A DNA stretch of 64,000 nucleotides from Pleomorphomonas sp. (GCA_029976075.1 JARKNW010000177.1:1-64000), one strand, 5' to 3'; counted from the first letter of the stretch, positions 1 through 8,193 are shown. Made by a program: numbers and translations. Notes: generated by a model from the sequence alone, not told the origin.

Positions 1-1
1 T

Positions 2-133
2 GGCGTCTTCGATCAGACGCAGCCGGTCGCGTTCCTGCGTGCTGCTGGCTACGTCGTGAAGCCACTGACGGCGGACTACCTGGGCAGGATGCAGCGCCAA
101 GGGGAAAGCTTCACGCACGAAGCGGACTTCTGA
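2..133 (+). CDS. C-terminal fragment of an unidentified protein (cut by window edge)
   Basis: An open frame enters from the left edge and stops with TGA at 131-133, giving the last 43 residues of a protein. The tail reads GVFDQTQPVAFL near its start and ends in SFTHEADF. Nothing in it identifies a family. The coding frame is supported by high third-position GC and by the lack of a better frame. It lies at the left end of the integrated element and may be cargo of that element. Function unknown. Confidence 0.5.
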   Translation, partial: GVFDQTQPVAFLRAAGYVVKPLTADYLGRMQRQGESFTHEADF

Positions 134-502
134 CCGTCACTAGCTGCAATCGCTTTCTTTCGTTGCGGTGGTGGGCATTTATCCCCCTCCTGATCGCGTG
201 GTCATGATTGTCCGCTCATTGGCGAGGCGGGCGTATTTTCCCGCCACCGCATGAAGAAGAAGGCAGGTCTCACTAGGGGCGCACGTCGGGACCGAAGGCC
301 CCCGAATGTTTGCTGCAAAAATCTGAGAAGGCATCTGATAAAAGGGATGTTGCGGCTTCCCCCCGGTGCCCTCTCTGGGTTTGCATGCCCTTCGGTTGAT
401 TGGGGCTGCGGTCATCTTCCGGCGTTCCCTTCGGGGACGGCGTGAACCGATCAGCAATAAGCCCCTGCCAAGTTACGCCGGCAAGGCTGCGAGGGTGACG
501 AT
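134..502. other. Intergenic stretch with no supported gene
   Basis: Two short open frames exist here on opposite strands (251-445 plus, 179-457 minus). Neither has a convincing ribosome-binding site or a recognisable product. I see no tRNA, no clear terminator and no array-like repeat. The last 20 bases carry the GAGGG ribosome-binding site of the nuclease gene that follows. Confidence 0.5.
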
Positions 503-1039
503 GTGATTCCCTTCAACGGACAGAGGCGTTTCCAACGCGCATGTGGTCTTCGAACGAGGTGCTTTCCAATCAGACCGTCTGGCCTTACGGCAATGGTCGT
601 TATCGGGCTGCTCTCGTCGCTCGGGTTACACGTTGCGTCAGGCTCGCTCAGTGCGAGGGCATCGGAGAGCCTTCCCTCCGGTTGGCAGACGAGAACCTTC
701 GGCGAATGCGGTGTTGCGTCTCACAGTGCCTGTGTAGTCGACGGTGACACCTTTTGGCTGGATGGCGTGAAGGTCCGCATAGCCGACATCGACACACCGG
801 AGCTTAGCCCGCCTCGGTGCGACTATGAGAGGCGGCTCGGCCTGAAGGCGAAGGCTCGCTTGAGCGAACTGCTCAGCGCTGACCCATTCGTTCTTGAGAC
901 AGGCTCGCGTGACGAGGACCGATACGGCCGGAAGCTTCGAGTGGTCCGGACCAAGAGCGGGAATTCGGTCGGCACTGTACTTGTCAACGAAGGCCTCGCT
1001 CGCGTGTGGGATGGCTCTCGGCATCCCTGGTGCTCATAG
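503..1039 (+). CDS. Secreted thermonuclease-family (SNase-like) protein
   Basis: Predicted staphylococcal-nuclease-fold protein, a Ca-dependent DNA/RNA phosphodiesterase exported from the cytoplasm. The active-site set is complete. VDGDT (D80, D82) matches the SNase DGDT loop, R92 in KVRIADIDTPE matches Arg35, D97 and E100 match Asp40 and Glu43, and R143 in DRYGRKLRVV matches Arg87. A hydrophobic stretch at about residues 31-47 looks like a signal peptide or anchor. I chose the GTG at 503 because GAGGG lies 8 bases upstream. An ATG at 593 would put the signal sequence at the very N-terminus and is equally possible. The protein is 178 aa, a normal size for a small SNase with a leader. It lies on the integrated element just before a serine recombinase. 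Such nucleases are common cargo of alphaproteobacterial mobile elements, but its role here is inferred. Confidence 0.85.
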   Translation: MIPFNGQRRFQRACGLRTRCFPIRPSGLTAMVVIGLLSSLGLHVASGSLSARASESLPSGWQTRTFGECGVASHSACVVDGDTFWLDGVKVRIADIDTPELSPPRCDYERRLGLKAKARLSELLSADPFVLETGSRDEDRYGRKLRVVRTKSGNSVGTVLVNEGLARVWDGSRHPWCS

Positions 1040-1062
1040 ACCATCTGTCATTTTGGCTACTC

Positions 1063-1159
1063 CCATAGTGACACTACGAAGCCCGCACTTCTTTTTGTCA
1101 TTAAGGGTTGTCTTCTAACAAATGACATGTCATTGAATGGCGGATATCCATAGTGACAC
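1063..1159. repeat. Repeats and palindrome ahead of the serine recombinase
   Basis: The 12-mer CCATAGTGACAC occurs twice in direct orientation, at 1063-1074 and 1148-1159. Between them is a perfect 14-bp palindrome, AATGACATGTCATT (1121-1134), and TGTCATT also occurs near 1046 and 1096. Spaced repeats just upstream of a resolvase-type gene are what a recombination (res) site or an autoregulatory operator would look like. That assignment is an inference. Confidence 0.5.
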
Positions 1160-1192
1160 CCACCTGTGTCGTTGAACGGAACGGGGCATCCA

Positions 1193-1840
1193 ATGAGAAA
1201 GAGCCGGCGAGCATTCTACGGGCGGACCAGCACCGAGGGGCAGAACGCTGCCCATCAGGAGATCATGGCAGAGGCCGAAGGCTTTGAGTTTGATCAGGTC
1301 TTCATTGATGCCGGAGTCTCGGGGGTCAAGGTGCCCTTCCAGGAGCGGCCTCAGGCTCGCCGTCTGTTCGACTACCTGGGGGAAGGGGATGAGCTGATTG
1401 TCCGTGCTATAGACCGCCTGGGTCGCAATGCAGCGGACGTAGGCGACACCATGCGAGCTTTCCTCGCCAAGGGCATCACGATCAAGACCGTGATTGGTAA
1501 GTTGGTCTTCAAGGCCGGGGCCGACATCAGCACCATGGAGAAGATGCAGAACGAGCTGTTCATCGTCCTTCTGTCGCACTTCGCACAGATCGAGGTCGAA
1601 GCTCGCTCCGCAGCTCAGGCGGCCGGCATCAAGTGGGCCAAGGAGAACCAGCCCCACAAGTACCGGGGCAAGGCCCCGTCTTTCGACGCTGAGAAGCTCG
1701 CAGAGGTGCGTCGGATGATCGCAGAGGAAATCCCTATGGTCCACATAGCAAAGGCTACAGGGCTACAGCGTGGCACCGTGTACCGGATTAAGGACGAACC
1801 GGAGTGGGCCGATGAACTGGTAAAGAAGTGGAATGGTTGA
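1193..1840 (+). CDS. Serine recombinase (resolvase/invertase family)
   Basis: Small serine recombinase that would cut and rejoin DNA through a covalent phosphoserine link. The N-terminal catalytic domain carries GRTSTEGQ, matching the resolvase RxSTxxQ motif, with S13 as nucleophile. The IDRLGRNAAD segment matches the conserved DRLgR motif with the second catalytic Arg cluster. The C-terminal part (about 150-215) contains a short helix-turn-helix, IPMVHIAKATGLQRGTVYRI, typical of Hin/resolvase DNA-binding domains. I start at ATG 1193, behind GGGG. A GTG at 1166 is in frame but has no ribosome-binding site. At 215 aa it has the usual length for a resolvase. Repeats lie directly upstream (1063-1159) and an inverted repeat lies downstream. 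It is part of the integrated element. Confidence 0.88.
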   Translation: MRKSRRAFYGRTSTEGQNAAHQEIMAEAEGFEFDQVFIDAGVSGVKVPFQERPQARRLFDYLGEGDELIVRAIDRLGRNAADVGDTMRAFLAKGITIKTVIGKLVFKAGADISTMEKMQNELFIVLLSHFAQIEVEARSAAQAAGIKWAKENQPHKYRGKAPSFDAEKLAEVRRMIAEEIPMVHIAKATGLQRGTVYRIKDEPEWADELVKKWNG

Positions 1841-1913
1841 AAGCGCCGGCGTCTCTGTCCGGAACCCTGATAATGCTTTTTCCGCGGGGGCAAATTCAAC
1901 TTTCGGAGGTGGG

Positions 1914-1963
1914 TATCACGCATTGTGGCCCATACGTAGTGACCATGTCCGTCGTGCGTGATA
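1914..1963. repeat. 9-bp inverted repeat downstream of the recombinase
   Basis: TATCACGCA (1914-1922) is repeated as its exact reverse complement, TGCGTGATA (1955-1963), with 32 bases between. The pair sits between the recombinase stop and the next gene. It could be a recombinase subsite pair, an operator or a long-loop hairpin. The loop is too long for a normal intrinsic terminator and no T-tract follows. Confidence 0.4.
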
Positions 1964-1997
1964 GCTTTGCTAGTCTTCAGAGAAGATTGGGGGCGTC

Positions 1998-2276
1998 ATG
2001 CAAGTCTTCTTCGGCATTGCCTACCTTGCGATCGGACTAATCCAGCTCGTGGCCGTGATTGATGGTATCAAATATGCAACAGGGCTCGGCTCAATCTTGA
2101 GTGCCGTACTGTCGATATTTGTAAACTATGTCCCGCTCCTTGGATCAGTTCTAGGAGTGTATGGTGCGATCAAGGTTTGGGATTGGAATATAATCCAGGC
2201 AGGCTGTCTGTTTTTTTGGTATGTGCCCGTGTTTCTGCTGATGACGGCCGCCTCTGTTGTTTTCTCGAGGCGGTAA
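1998..2276 (+). CDS. Small integral membrane protein of unknown function
   Basis: A 92-residue, almost wholly hydrophobic protein with about three membrane segments (near 3-22, 28-50 and 66-88) and no catalytic motif that I can see. GGGGG seven bases before ATG 1998 supports the start. It ends three bases before the following DUF805-type gene, so the two are almost certainly co-transcribed, together with the DUF6804-type gene after that. The base composition is clearly less GC-rich than the backbone, as expected for acquired DNA. I do not recognise the family. Confidence 0.65.
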   Translation: MQVFFGIAYLAIGLIQLVAVIDGIKYATGLGSILSAVLSIFVNYVPLLGSVLGVYGAIKVWDWNIIQAGCLFFWYVPVFLLMTAASVVFSRR

Positions 2277-2279
2277 GAC

Positions 2280-2672
2280 ATGGGAATACCGGTTACTGAC
2301 CTGTGGTTTTCTTGGACGGTACGGCGTAACCGCAAGAGTTTTATCGGAGCCTTCCTAATACTCACCGCTATCCTGGTGAGCGTTCCGGTGGTCCTGATGC
2401 TCTTCAATGCCAGCGCGAGATCTGGTCTCTTGCTTACGCTCCTATTTGGAATTCCAGGAGTGATTTGCTCGTATCTGTTGATAGCCCAGCGACTAAGAGA
2501 CATGAACCTTACCGGGTGGTTGGCCCTTCTCTGGATTCCGATTCAATTATTCGATATCGAAATTCGGCTCCCTCTGTCGCTTATGTTCGTTATTGTTCTG
2601 TGCTGTGTTCCAGGGACTACTGGTCCGAATAGATATGGTGACGATCCATTGAGGCTAGGATACGATGAATGA
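2280..2672 (+). CDS. DUF805-family membrane protein
   Basis: Membrane protein of the DUF805 (YhaH/YhaI-like) family, whose function is not known. The family signatures are visible. An N-terminal WFSWTVRRNRKSF resembles the conserved region before the first helix. RLRDMNLTGW (about 80-89) is the hallmark short cytoplasmic loop, and GTTGPNRYGDDPL near the C-terminus matches the conserved GxxGxNxYGPDP tail. Three to four transmembrane helices fill the rest. At 130 aa it has the usual family length. It overlaps the next gene by 8 bases and lies 3 bases after the previous one, making a tight three-gene membrane cassette on the element. Confidence 0.8.
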   Translation: MGIPVTDLWFSWTVRRNRKSFIGAFLILTAILVSVPVVLMLFNASARSGLLLTLLFGIPGVICSYLLIAQRLRDMNLTGWLALLWIPIQLFDIEIRLPLSLMFVIVLCCVPGTTGPNRYGDDPLRLGYDE

Positions 2673-2970
2673 CGTGAAAGCGCTAGTTCTTGTACCAGCA
2701 GTGTTGCTTGCGGTCGGCGTTCTTCCTCTTCCATATGGATTCTACACGTTCCTGCGGCTTGTCGTTTGCTTAGTATGCGCCATTTTGGCCTATATGGAGT
2801 GGAAGAAGTCTGAGACGGTAAGCCCGTGGAGTGTCGCGCTTGGACTCGTGGCCATCCTCTTCAACCCTGTCTTTCCGGTCCACCTAACAAAGACGATTTG
2901 GGCTGTGCTAGATCTAGCATCGGCTGCGATGTTGGTTCTGTACTGGTGGGGCCTGAGAGGACGCACCTAG
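2665..2970 (+). CDS. Small membrane protein, DUF6804-like
   Basis: A 101-residue membrane protein with three or four hydrophobic segments. The string ILFNPVFPVHLTKTIWAVLD (about 64-83) resembles the conserved core of the DUF6804 family, in which an FNP motif sits between membrane helices. No enzymatic residues stand out. The start ATG lies inside the end of the DUF805-type gene (8-base overlap), which indicates translational coupling. With its two upstream neighbours it forms a cassette of three small membrane proteins. The family name is from memory and is less certain than the membrane prediction. Confidence 0.65.
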   Translation: MNDVKALVLVPAVLLAVGVLPLPYGFYTFLRLVVCLVCAILAYMEWKKSETVSPWSVALGLVAILFNPVFPVHLTKTIWAVLDLASAAMLVLYWWGLRGRT

Positions 2971-3000
2971 ACGCGGTGCTATACTCGCTGCTCGACAACG

Positions 3001-3450
3001 TCAGACAAAGTCGCCTTGGAGTTCTTTCATTAGGGGCGAGTCGGACAGCCTGGACGAAAACTCTGTGAACACCTGAGCGGCGCTATCCAGGAGCCTCGCA
3101 TCGAGCGAGTTGAAGGGATAGAGGTCACCCCGCAACCCGACCTCATTCATGATCTTGCCAAGGCTGATGGCCAAGATGAAGGACATCGAGCCGGGCTTGC
3201 CTGCGTCATCGATCACGATAGCGTTCGCTAGGGCAGACGCGGCGACCGTGATCTTGTGCGGCCGTTGTCCGTAAGCGCCGCCAAATATCTCTGGCATCGA
3301 GTCCCAGACGGCTCCAACGAGGATGTTGGCGGTTTTGCTGGCGTCACCGCTAAAAAGCCCCACCTTGGCGACCTCGTCCAACAGGTTCTGTACGATTACG
3401 GCGGCTTCGCTCTTTTTGTATGTGTCCTTGATGCCTTTGAAGAAGCCCAT
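3001..3450 (-). CDS. Unknown soluble protein
   Basis: A 149-aa protein beginning MGFFKGIKDTYKKSEAA. The start at 3450 is supported by GGAGGG seven bases upstream on the minus strand. A longer in-frame extension has no such site. It is mostly soluble in character, with a weakly hydrophobic helix around SMSFILAISLGKIM. No motif that I know is present. The gene is convergent with the DUF6804-like gene and divergent from the gene starting at 3621, so its promoter region is 3451-3620. It is element cargo of unknown role. Confidence 0.6.
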   Translation of the reverse strand: MGFFKGIKDTYKKSEAAVIVQNLLDEVAKVGLFSGDASKTANILVGAVWDSMPEIFGGAYGQRPHKITVAASALANAIVIDDAGKPGSMSFILAISLGKIMNEVGLRGDLYPFNSLDARLLDSAAQVFTEFSSRLSDSPLMKELQGDFV

Positions 3451-3620
3451 TTCAACCCTCCGATCATGGGAGAGGCTGACACAACCGTTGTCATCCGACC
3501 AGTTGGTGGTTACCCGGTATGGAGCAAGCACCGCCAGAATGCTCGCCATTGATGCCGCACCGTGTGATGCGGTCCGATTGCCGGATATGACCATAAAGTC
3601 ATTCTTGCCAGCGAGGTAAC

Positions 3621-4700
3621 ATGAGCCAAATGTCTGCTTGGGCAGGGGGACGGATGGCAATCTACGAAACACCCATTTGGTTGGATGGAACGCGCCCGTT
3701 CCCAACGAGAGGCATTTCGGCCAGAGGATGGAGAGCTGTTGCAGGCCCCACTCCAGACCCCCTCGACCGTCGCGCCGTGTCTGAGCACTTTGAAACAATG
3801 CGGCTGCGCTATAAACGCTACTCCACCCACGTCATCAGTACCGGAAACGCATCCTGGATCGCGCCTCAACTCCTCATCGACGCAAAGTCCGAGAGCATCG
3901 CCGTCGCAGCATTCTCTCTTATAAATGCAGCAAACTGCCTGCTTGAGGGGAACTTAATCGTTGACATTGGCGAGGAAGAAATCTTCTGCACTTCGGTCGG
4001 CGAAGATGAATATAATGTTTGTCCGGCTCCGACGGAATCCTACAGAAAGTGTTACTATATCGATTGCGCAACACTAGGGACATTTCTTGCAGCCAAAGCA
4101 AGCACCAATAGGCAACTTCAGTACGCAATATTTCGTTTGTACCTAAGCTATCAATTGTGGTGCGCCCATTACATGAACTTTCACCCCAGGTACAGCCCCA
4201 AGCTATACGGCGTGACCCAACGACCTTTAGTTCATGCGACCCTGGCAGCAGCCCTAACACAAGCATATTCGGCCATTGAGCAGCTTCAGTTGGAGCCGCG
4301 CCCTGTAGGGAACAAACCCGTAAAGCAGGGAAGTAACTGGAACGGACAAGCGTTCGCCGATCTCGCTTATCGACTCGAACAGTCGGGCTTGTCCATCAAT
4401 GAGAAAGTGGTTTGGACTTATCGTGGTCCGCCCACGCGTTTGCACAAAACCGACAGGGCACCCCGGGGAATCAAGATGTCCTGGTCGGTGGGTGTCGTCC
4501 GTGACGAAGAGGTTGATTTCGGAGACGCTCTTCTTGGCGCTAGCAACCTTCGTAGCAAAGCCAGTGCCCACAAGCTGGGGACTTTAGCCGCTAGTATCAC
4601 ACCTTATGATGTCCACAATGTACAGCATCTAGCGAGGCGCGTAATTCTAGCCGAAGCGGGACTGTATAGAAGTGGGGCTTGGGCCACTTCGCTTTTTTGA
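3621..4700 (+). CDS. Unknown protein with a possible C-terminal HEPN motif
   Basis: A 359-aa protein not confidently placed in a family. GAGG just upstream supports ATG 3621. ATG 3654, behind GGGGG, is an alternative. The last quarter contains LRSKASAHKLG, giving R311-X5-H317, which fits the RX4-6H active-site pattern of HEPN ribonucleases. It is followed by a Pro-rich turn and a helix, ITPYDVHNVQHLARRVIL, which resembles the last helix of HEPN proteins such as the ApeA/abortive-infection type. The first two thirds have no recognisable domain. Its position on an integrated element with other unknown cargo would suit a defence or toxin role. The HEPN reading rests on one short motif and is tentative. 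Confidence 0.6.
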   Translation: MSQMSAWAGGRMAIYETPIWLDGTRPFPTRGISARGWRAVAGPTPDPLDRRAVSEHFETMRLRYKRYSTHVISTGNASWIAPQLLIDAKSESIAVAAFSLINAANCLLEGNLIVDIGEEEIFCTSVGEDEYNVCPAPTESYRKCYYIDCATLGTFLAAKASTNRQLQYAIFRLYLSYQLWCAHYMNFHPRYSPKLYGVTQRPLVHATLAAALTQAYSAIEQLQLEPRPVGNKPVKQGSNWNGQAFADLAYRLEQSGLSINEKVVWTYRGPPTRLHKTDRAPRGIKMSWSVGVVRDEEVDFGDALLGASNLRSKASAHKLGTLAASITPYDVHNVQHLARRVILAEAGLYRSGAWATSLF

Positions 4701-4775
4701 ACCATTGGCCGGGGCTAGGTGCCGGGAAGATGCTCTCGCTTTGCGAACCACGGCCTGCGATACGAGGAGTATAGA

Positions 4776-5006
4776 ATGAACAGGGCGCTTCAGTGGTTTA
4801 TCGGGATATGGGGCGGCATGGTTTTGCTGGTCAACGTGGCTGCGGTGGCAGGCATGTTTGCACAAGACGGCTTCTGGGACGGATTGAGCCATGTCCAGGA
4901 CACCTATAGTCCGTTCAATATACTGAATTGGGTTTTTGAGCTGGTGCTGCTTTCGCCCGCCCTAGTCGCTGCATGGTGGCTTGATAGGCGGAAACAACGC
5001 GCCTAA
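4776..5006 (+). CDS. Small two-helix membrane protein
   Basis: A 76-residue protein starting MNRALQWFIGIWGG with two hydrophobic helices (about 6-28 and 48-68) and a short basic C-terminal tail, DRRKQRA. ATG 4776 is preceded by GAGGAG seven bases upstream, which decides the start over a longer in-frame upstream extension. The topology suggests both ends in the cytoplasm with a short outer loop (QDGFWDGLSHVQDTYSP). The family is not recognised. Confidence 0.65.
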   Translation: MNRALQWFIGIWGGMVLLVNVAAVAGMFAQDGFWDGLSHVQDTYSPFNILNWVFELVLLSPALVAAWWLDRRKQRA

Positions 5007-5067
5007 TCGCAATAGTTAAGGGTTGGAAGCACGATCTCTGTTAGTTTCCAAATGTGGATGGCAGAAT

Positions 5068-5979
5068 ATGGGCGAGGCCAAACGCCACCACTACGTTCCC
5101 GAAGCGCTAATGAAGCCCTGGGCAAGAACACAAGGCATTGTTCGGGGTTATGAGTGGGACCGTCACAGACAACAGCTTAGGTGGAAGGAGTTGGGCCCGA
5201 AGAGCTTCTGTTGCCGATACAAACTGTTCGCGCCGACCTCCAAAACACTTGCTCCCGACTTAATCGAGGCTGGGCTATTCGTGCCAGTTGACGATATGGG
5301 CGCGAAAGCCAGAGACAAGCTGCTACGTGACGGAGTTCACTCGCTATCAGACAAAGAGAAAAGCCATTTCATCCGCCTCTTGTTGTCTTTGGACGCCCGA
5401 CGCCCTGAATGGGTCAGAAGACTCCGCCAGGGCGGGCAAGTACTAAAAGCCGCCCTTGATAATGATGTGGAGGTGCAGGAGATCGCCCGGCGTGTGGGCC
5501 TTGAACGGCCACCATCTGACTGGCTTGAGGAGCGTAGAGGGCTTAATTTTGAGGACCGTGCGCTCCTACTCATCCAGAACCTTGTCGACAACCCACGGCT
5601 TGGTGCCATCCTCATGGCATGTCATTGGCGTGTCAGGCGCTTTCCTAGCGGCAGCCCGGAGCTAACGCTTTCTGACCGGCCGCTAATTCGGGAGGGCAGC
5701 ACATTCGGTGACGGTTTCAGATGGCTAATGCCACTTGCCCCGGATTCTCTGCTTTGCATATCTCCATCGAGCCATGTCGACAGACTGTTTTGCGACAGTT
5801 CTGCAAAACTCGTGATCCACTACACCAACGCAGCGGGCACGTTGCAGGCTGATCGCTGGGTGTTTTCTTGCGAACAGCACAGCGAAGCCAGCTGGTTAGG
5901 TAAGCGATTGCGGGAGCGATCACAGCAGCTTGAGCGGAATGATCGCCTAGAAGCTCCCAAGCTATTAGCTGGGCCTTGA
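5068..5979 (+). CDS. DUF4238 domain-containing protein
   Basis: A 303-aa protein of the DUF4238 family. The signature KRHHYVPEALMKPWA lies at the N-terminus (residues 5-19), as is typical for the family, and ELTLSDRPLI, near residue 200, corresponds to the conserved sxxPxx segment in its second half. The biochemical function is unknown, but members turn up often on genomic islands and plasmids. I take ATG 5068, which puts the conserved motif directly at the N-terminus. An upstream in-frame start at 5023 adds 15 unconserved residues. No membrane segments are seen. It lies in the same orientation as the small membrane gene before it, 61 bases downstream. Confidence 0.8.
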   Translation: MGEAKRHHYVPEALMKPWARTQGIVRGYEWDRHRQQLRWKELGPKSFCCRYKLFAPTSKTLAPDLIEAGLFVPVDDMGAKARDKLLRDGVHSLSDKEKSHFIRLLLSLDARRPEWVRRLRQGGQVLKAALDNDVEVQEIARRVGLERPPSDWLEERRGLNFEDRALLLIQNLVDNPRLGAILMACHWRVRRFPSGSPELTLSDRPLIREGSTFGDGFRWLMPLAPDSLLCISPSSHVDRLFCDSSAKLVIHYTNAAGTLQADRWVFSCEQHSEASWLGKRLRERSQQLERNDRLEAPKLLAGP

Positions 5980-5983
5980 GGCC

Positions 5984-6442
5984 TCATCTGGCCGTGAACG
6001 AACACGAAGATCTGTAGATCGCCACCTTTTTGATAGGGGTGCCAGACTTAGCCGATGTCCAGACAACCTCGCCTCCCGACATGTCGAACGTGTAGATGTC
6101 GGTGTAAGTACCCGTGAATGCGCCAATAGTGAGGAACGGCCCGCTTCCGTCGTTAAGGGGCATGACGGTCGCGCCCTCCTGACGGTAACTGTTTGCACCA
6201 AGGCTGTCATCAAACTGAATGTCCCACTCGTCACCAAGGTGGACGAGTATGATCTTGCCGTTCGTGATGCCGTCCTCTGCCCAGTTTGGGCCGTTCGGAT
6301 TATAGAAGGCATCCCTAAAGAAGTAACCTTGGCCCTTGGACTCTCCGCAGCGGGCAATCACGCCCTGGCTCTCAGCCGCGAAGGTACCACCAGCGGCAGC
6401 TATCAGCCCCGCACCGATCAATGCTAGCGACGCTCGCCCCAT
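5984..6442 (-). CDS. Secreted protein of unknown function
   Basis: A 152-aa protein with a clear Sec signal peptide: MGRASLALIGAGLIAAAGGTF, with likely cleavage after TFAA. The mature part has paired Cys residues (in ARCGES and SSCSF near the C-terminus) that could form a disulfide, and is rich in beta-type sequence (FDMSGGEVVWTS). GGAG upstream of ATG 6442 decides the start over a TTG at 6463. It is convergent with the DUF4238 gene, with only 4 bases between stops. No family is recognised. It is element cargo, placed just behind the integrase. Confidence 0.65.
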   Translation of the reverse strand: MGRASLALIGAGLIAAAGGTFAAESQGVIARCGESKGQGYFFRDAFYNPNGPNWAEDGITNGKIILVHLGDEWDIQFDDSLGANSYRQEGATVMPLNDGSGPFLTIGAFTGTYTDIYTFDMSGGEVVWTSAKSGTPIKKVAIYRSSCSFTAR

Positions 6443-6582
6443 GATTTGCTCCACGGAACGCAATCAAATGCAGCCGATGTGGGGTAGCACAACGGGTAGC
6501 AGGTTGGGTAGAGTCAGCTATAATCTATTGAAAGATAACAGGAGTGTTGAGGGGTACGGCCCACGGGAATCGATGTCGCTGC

Positions 6583-8193
6583 CTACAGCTTATACCTCGG
6601 AAACTTCTTCAGCTCTTCGGCCATGTCTCTTAACGTAGGGGTCTCGTACTGGTCGCCCACGTCGCCGTCCTCATGACCGCAAAATGCGAACCGAAAGCGG
6701 CGCTCCATGCCAGCCCTAGCTGCTATTCTTTTGAAAGTATGCCGCCACGCATGGTTCGGGCTGATGTCCGGGTCAGTGACCCCCACATCCTGACGAACCC
6801 ATTCAGCGAGTTTGTTTAGGGCGATGACGTACGGAGGTCTCACCGGTTTCGTCGGGTCAGGCGAAGCCGCTTTCTTTTCATCTGGATCGTAGAATAGCGG
6901 GCCTTTTCCGATCTGTTTCACGAACTCCAGGAAGCCTTGCTCGATCAAGTGTTCATGGATTGGCACCTTACGGAAGGACGCACCTTTCACGGTCCCATCT
7001 TCGGGGGAAATCTCGATGAGCCATACACCGTCCTCCTCGTAGACGCTGGAACCGTGCAACTGGGTCATCTCACCACCACGGGCGCCAGTATAGGCGCATA
7101 GCCACGGTACCCAGCGTCGCGCCGCTGCTTTCTGGCGCTTGAGCCTCGGAGGGGGAGGGGCAAGCGAAGCCTTCAGAATGGCCTTCCATTCGTCAGGAAT
7201 GAACTCCCGCTCCCTGGTCTTGCGCTTCTTTCCGGCCGCCACCTTCACGCCCGCAAAGACGTTTTCGGTGACCTTCTTGTTGGCCTTGAGCCAGTTGAAG
7301 ACGGTCACGACCGCCCGCAGCCATACGCCGTTGACCACTTGAGCCGAACGGCCATTGAGGAGCGAGTCCTTCCAGGCAACCGCTTCATCTGGCGTGATGG
7401 TCGCGACGTCTCGGCCTTCAAAATGCTCGTTCGCATTGAGGAATACACTACGCCACCGCCCGACCGTGGCAACAGCGGGTTGCCGCTCTCTGACCCAAGC
7501 GTCAAAGGCCTGCCAGCAATCCAACCCTGCGAGCTTAACCCCCTTTGCTGCCGCAGGTTCTGTCCCGCTGGCGAACCTCGCAAGGCGTTGGTCCGGAGAG
7601 AAGTCGCCATCGGCGCGCCGTCTGAGGAGGGCGAAGGCGGCTACCAGCTCTTCTCGGACAGCTCCAAGGAAAGCTGTTGTCGTCTCCTCATCAAGTCGCA
7701 TCCCTTTCTCGGCAAGGAAGGTTGCAATCCTGCCGAGTTCGATCACCTGGGCTTCGACGTGGCGACGAACTACCGGAGAGAAGTTGTCTTCCTCCTCATC
7801 GTTGTTGTCGTCGGTGGCAAACTTCTCTTGCGCGCTGAGCAGCCTTTCATACTGGATGTCCCAAGCCTCTGGGGTGCCCGGCTCCTCTTCGTGCTGGGCG
7901 ACGAACCAGCGATACCAATCACCGGAAAGGGTGCTGATTTGGCGTTGGGTAAGGGCGATGCCGTTGCCGGTCCGGGCAGCGCGTAGCTGATCAATGCGCG
8001 AAGAGATGGTCGCATCCCAATCTCGGAACTCGGCCATAGCCTTCGCCGAAGGCGTACTGGCAGGTAGACGAAAGCGCTCTTCGCGCCTCAGACCGTACGC
8101 TTTGAGGTACGCCTCGCGAACATCTTCCGGAATCGCCTTGCGGCTGAACCAATCGCCGCCCTTGGCTTTCTTGAGCGAAGTCATTGCCACCAT
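6583..8193 (-). CDS. int: Tyrosine-type site-specific integrase
   Basis: Phage/island integrase of 536 aa that would catalyse insertion at the adjacent tRNA-Leu gene. The C-terminal catalytic domain shows the family residues in order: Arg in YTGARGGEM, His and Arg in NHAWRHTFKR, the FCGHEDG His, and the nucleophilic Tyr in GDQYETPT. A SAM-like core-binding region precedes it (around AFDAWVRERQP). The frame stays open through the tRNA gene to 8358, but those residues are only tRNA read in a protein frame. I therefore start at ATG 8193 with AGGG upstream; ATG 8184 is the alternative. The gene points away from the tRNA 3' end, the standard arrangement for tRNA-integrated islands, and so places the element to the left. 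Confidence 0.92.
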   Translation of the reverse strand: MVAMTSLKKAKGGDWFSRKAIPEDVREAYLKAYGLRREERFRLPASTPSAKAMAEFRDWDATISSRIDQLRAARTGNGIALTQRQISTLSGDWYRWFVAQHEEEPGTPEAWDIQYERLLSAQEKFATDDNNDEEEDNFSPVVRRHVEAQVIELGRIATFLAEKGMRLDEETTTAFLGAVREELVAAFALLRRRADGDFSPDQRLARFASGTEPAAAKGVKLAGLDCWQAFDAWVRERQPAVATVGRWRSVFLNANEHFEGRDVATITPDEAVAWKDSLLNGRSAQVVNGVWLRAVVTVFNWLKANKKVTENVFAGVKVAAGKKRKTREREFIPDEWKAILKASLAPPPPRLKRQKAAARRWVPWLCAYTGARGGEMTQLHGSSVYEEDGVWLIEISPEDGTVKGASFRKVPIHEHLIEQGFLEFVKQIGKGPLFYDPDEKKAASPDPTKPVRPPYVIALNKLAEWVRQDVGVTDPDISPNHAWRHTFKRIAARAGMERRFRFAFCGHEDGDVGDQYETPTLRDMAEELKKFPRYKL

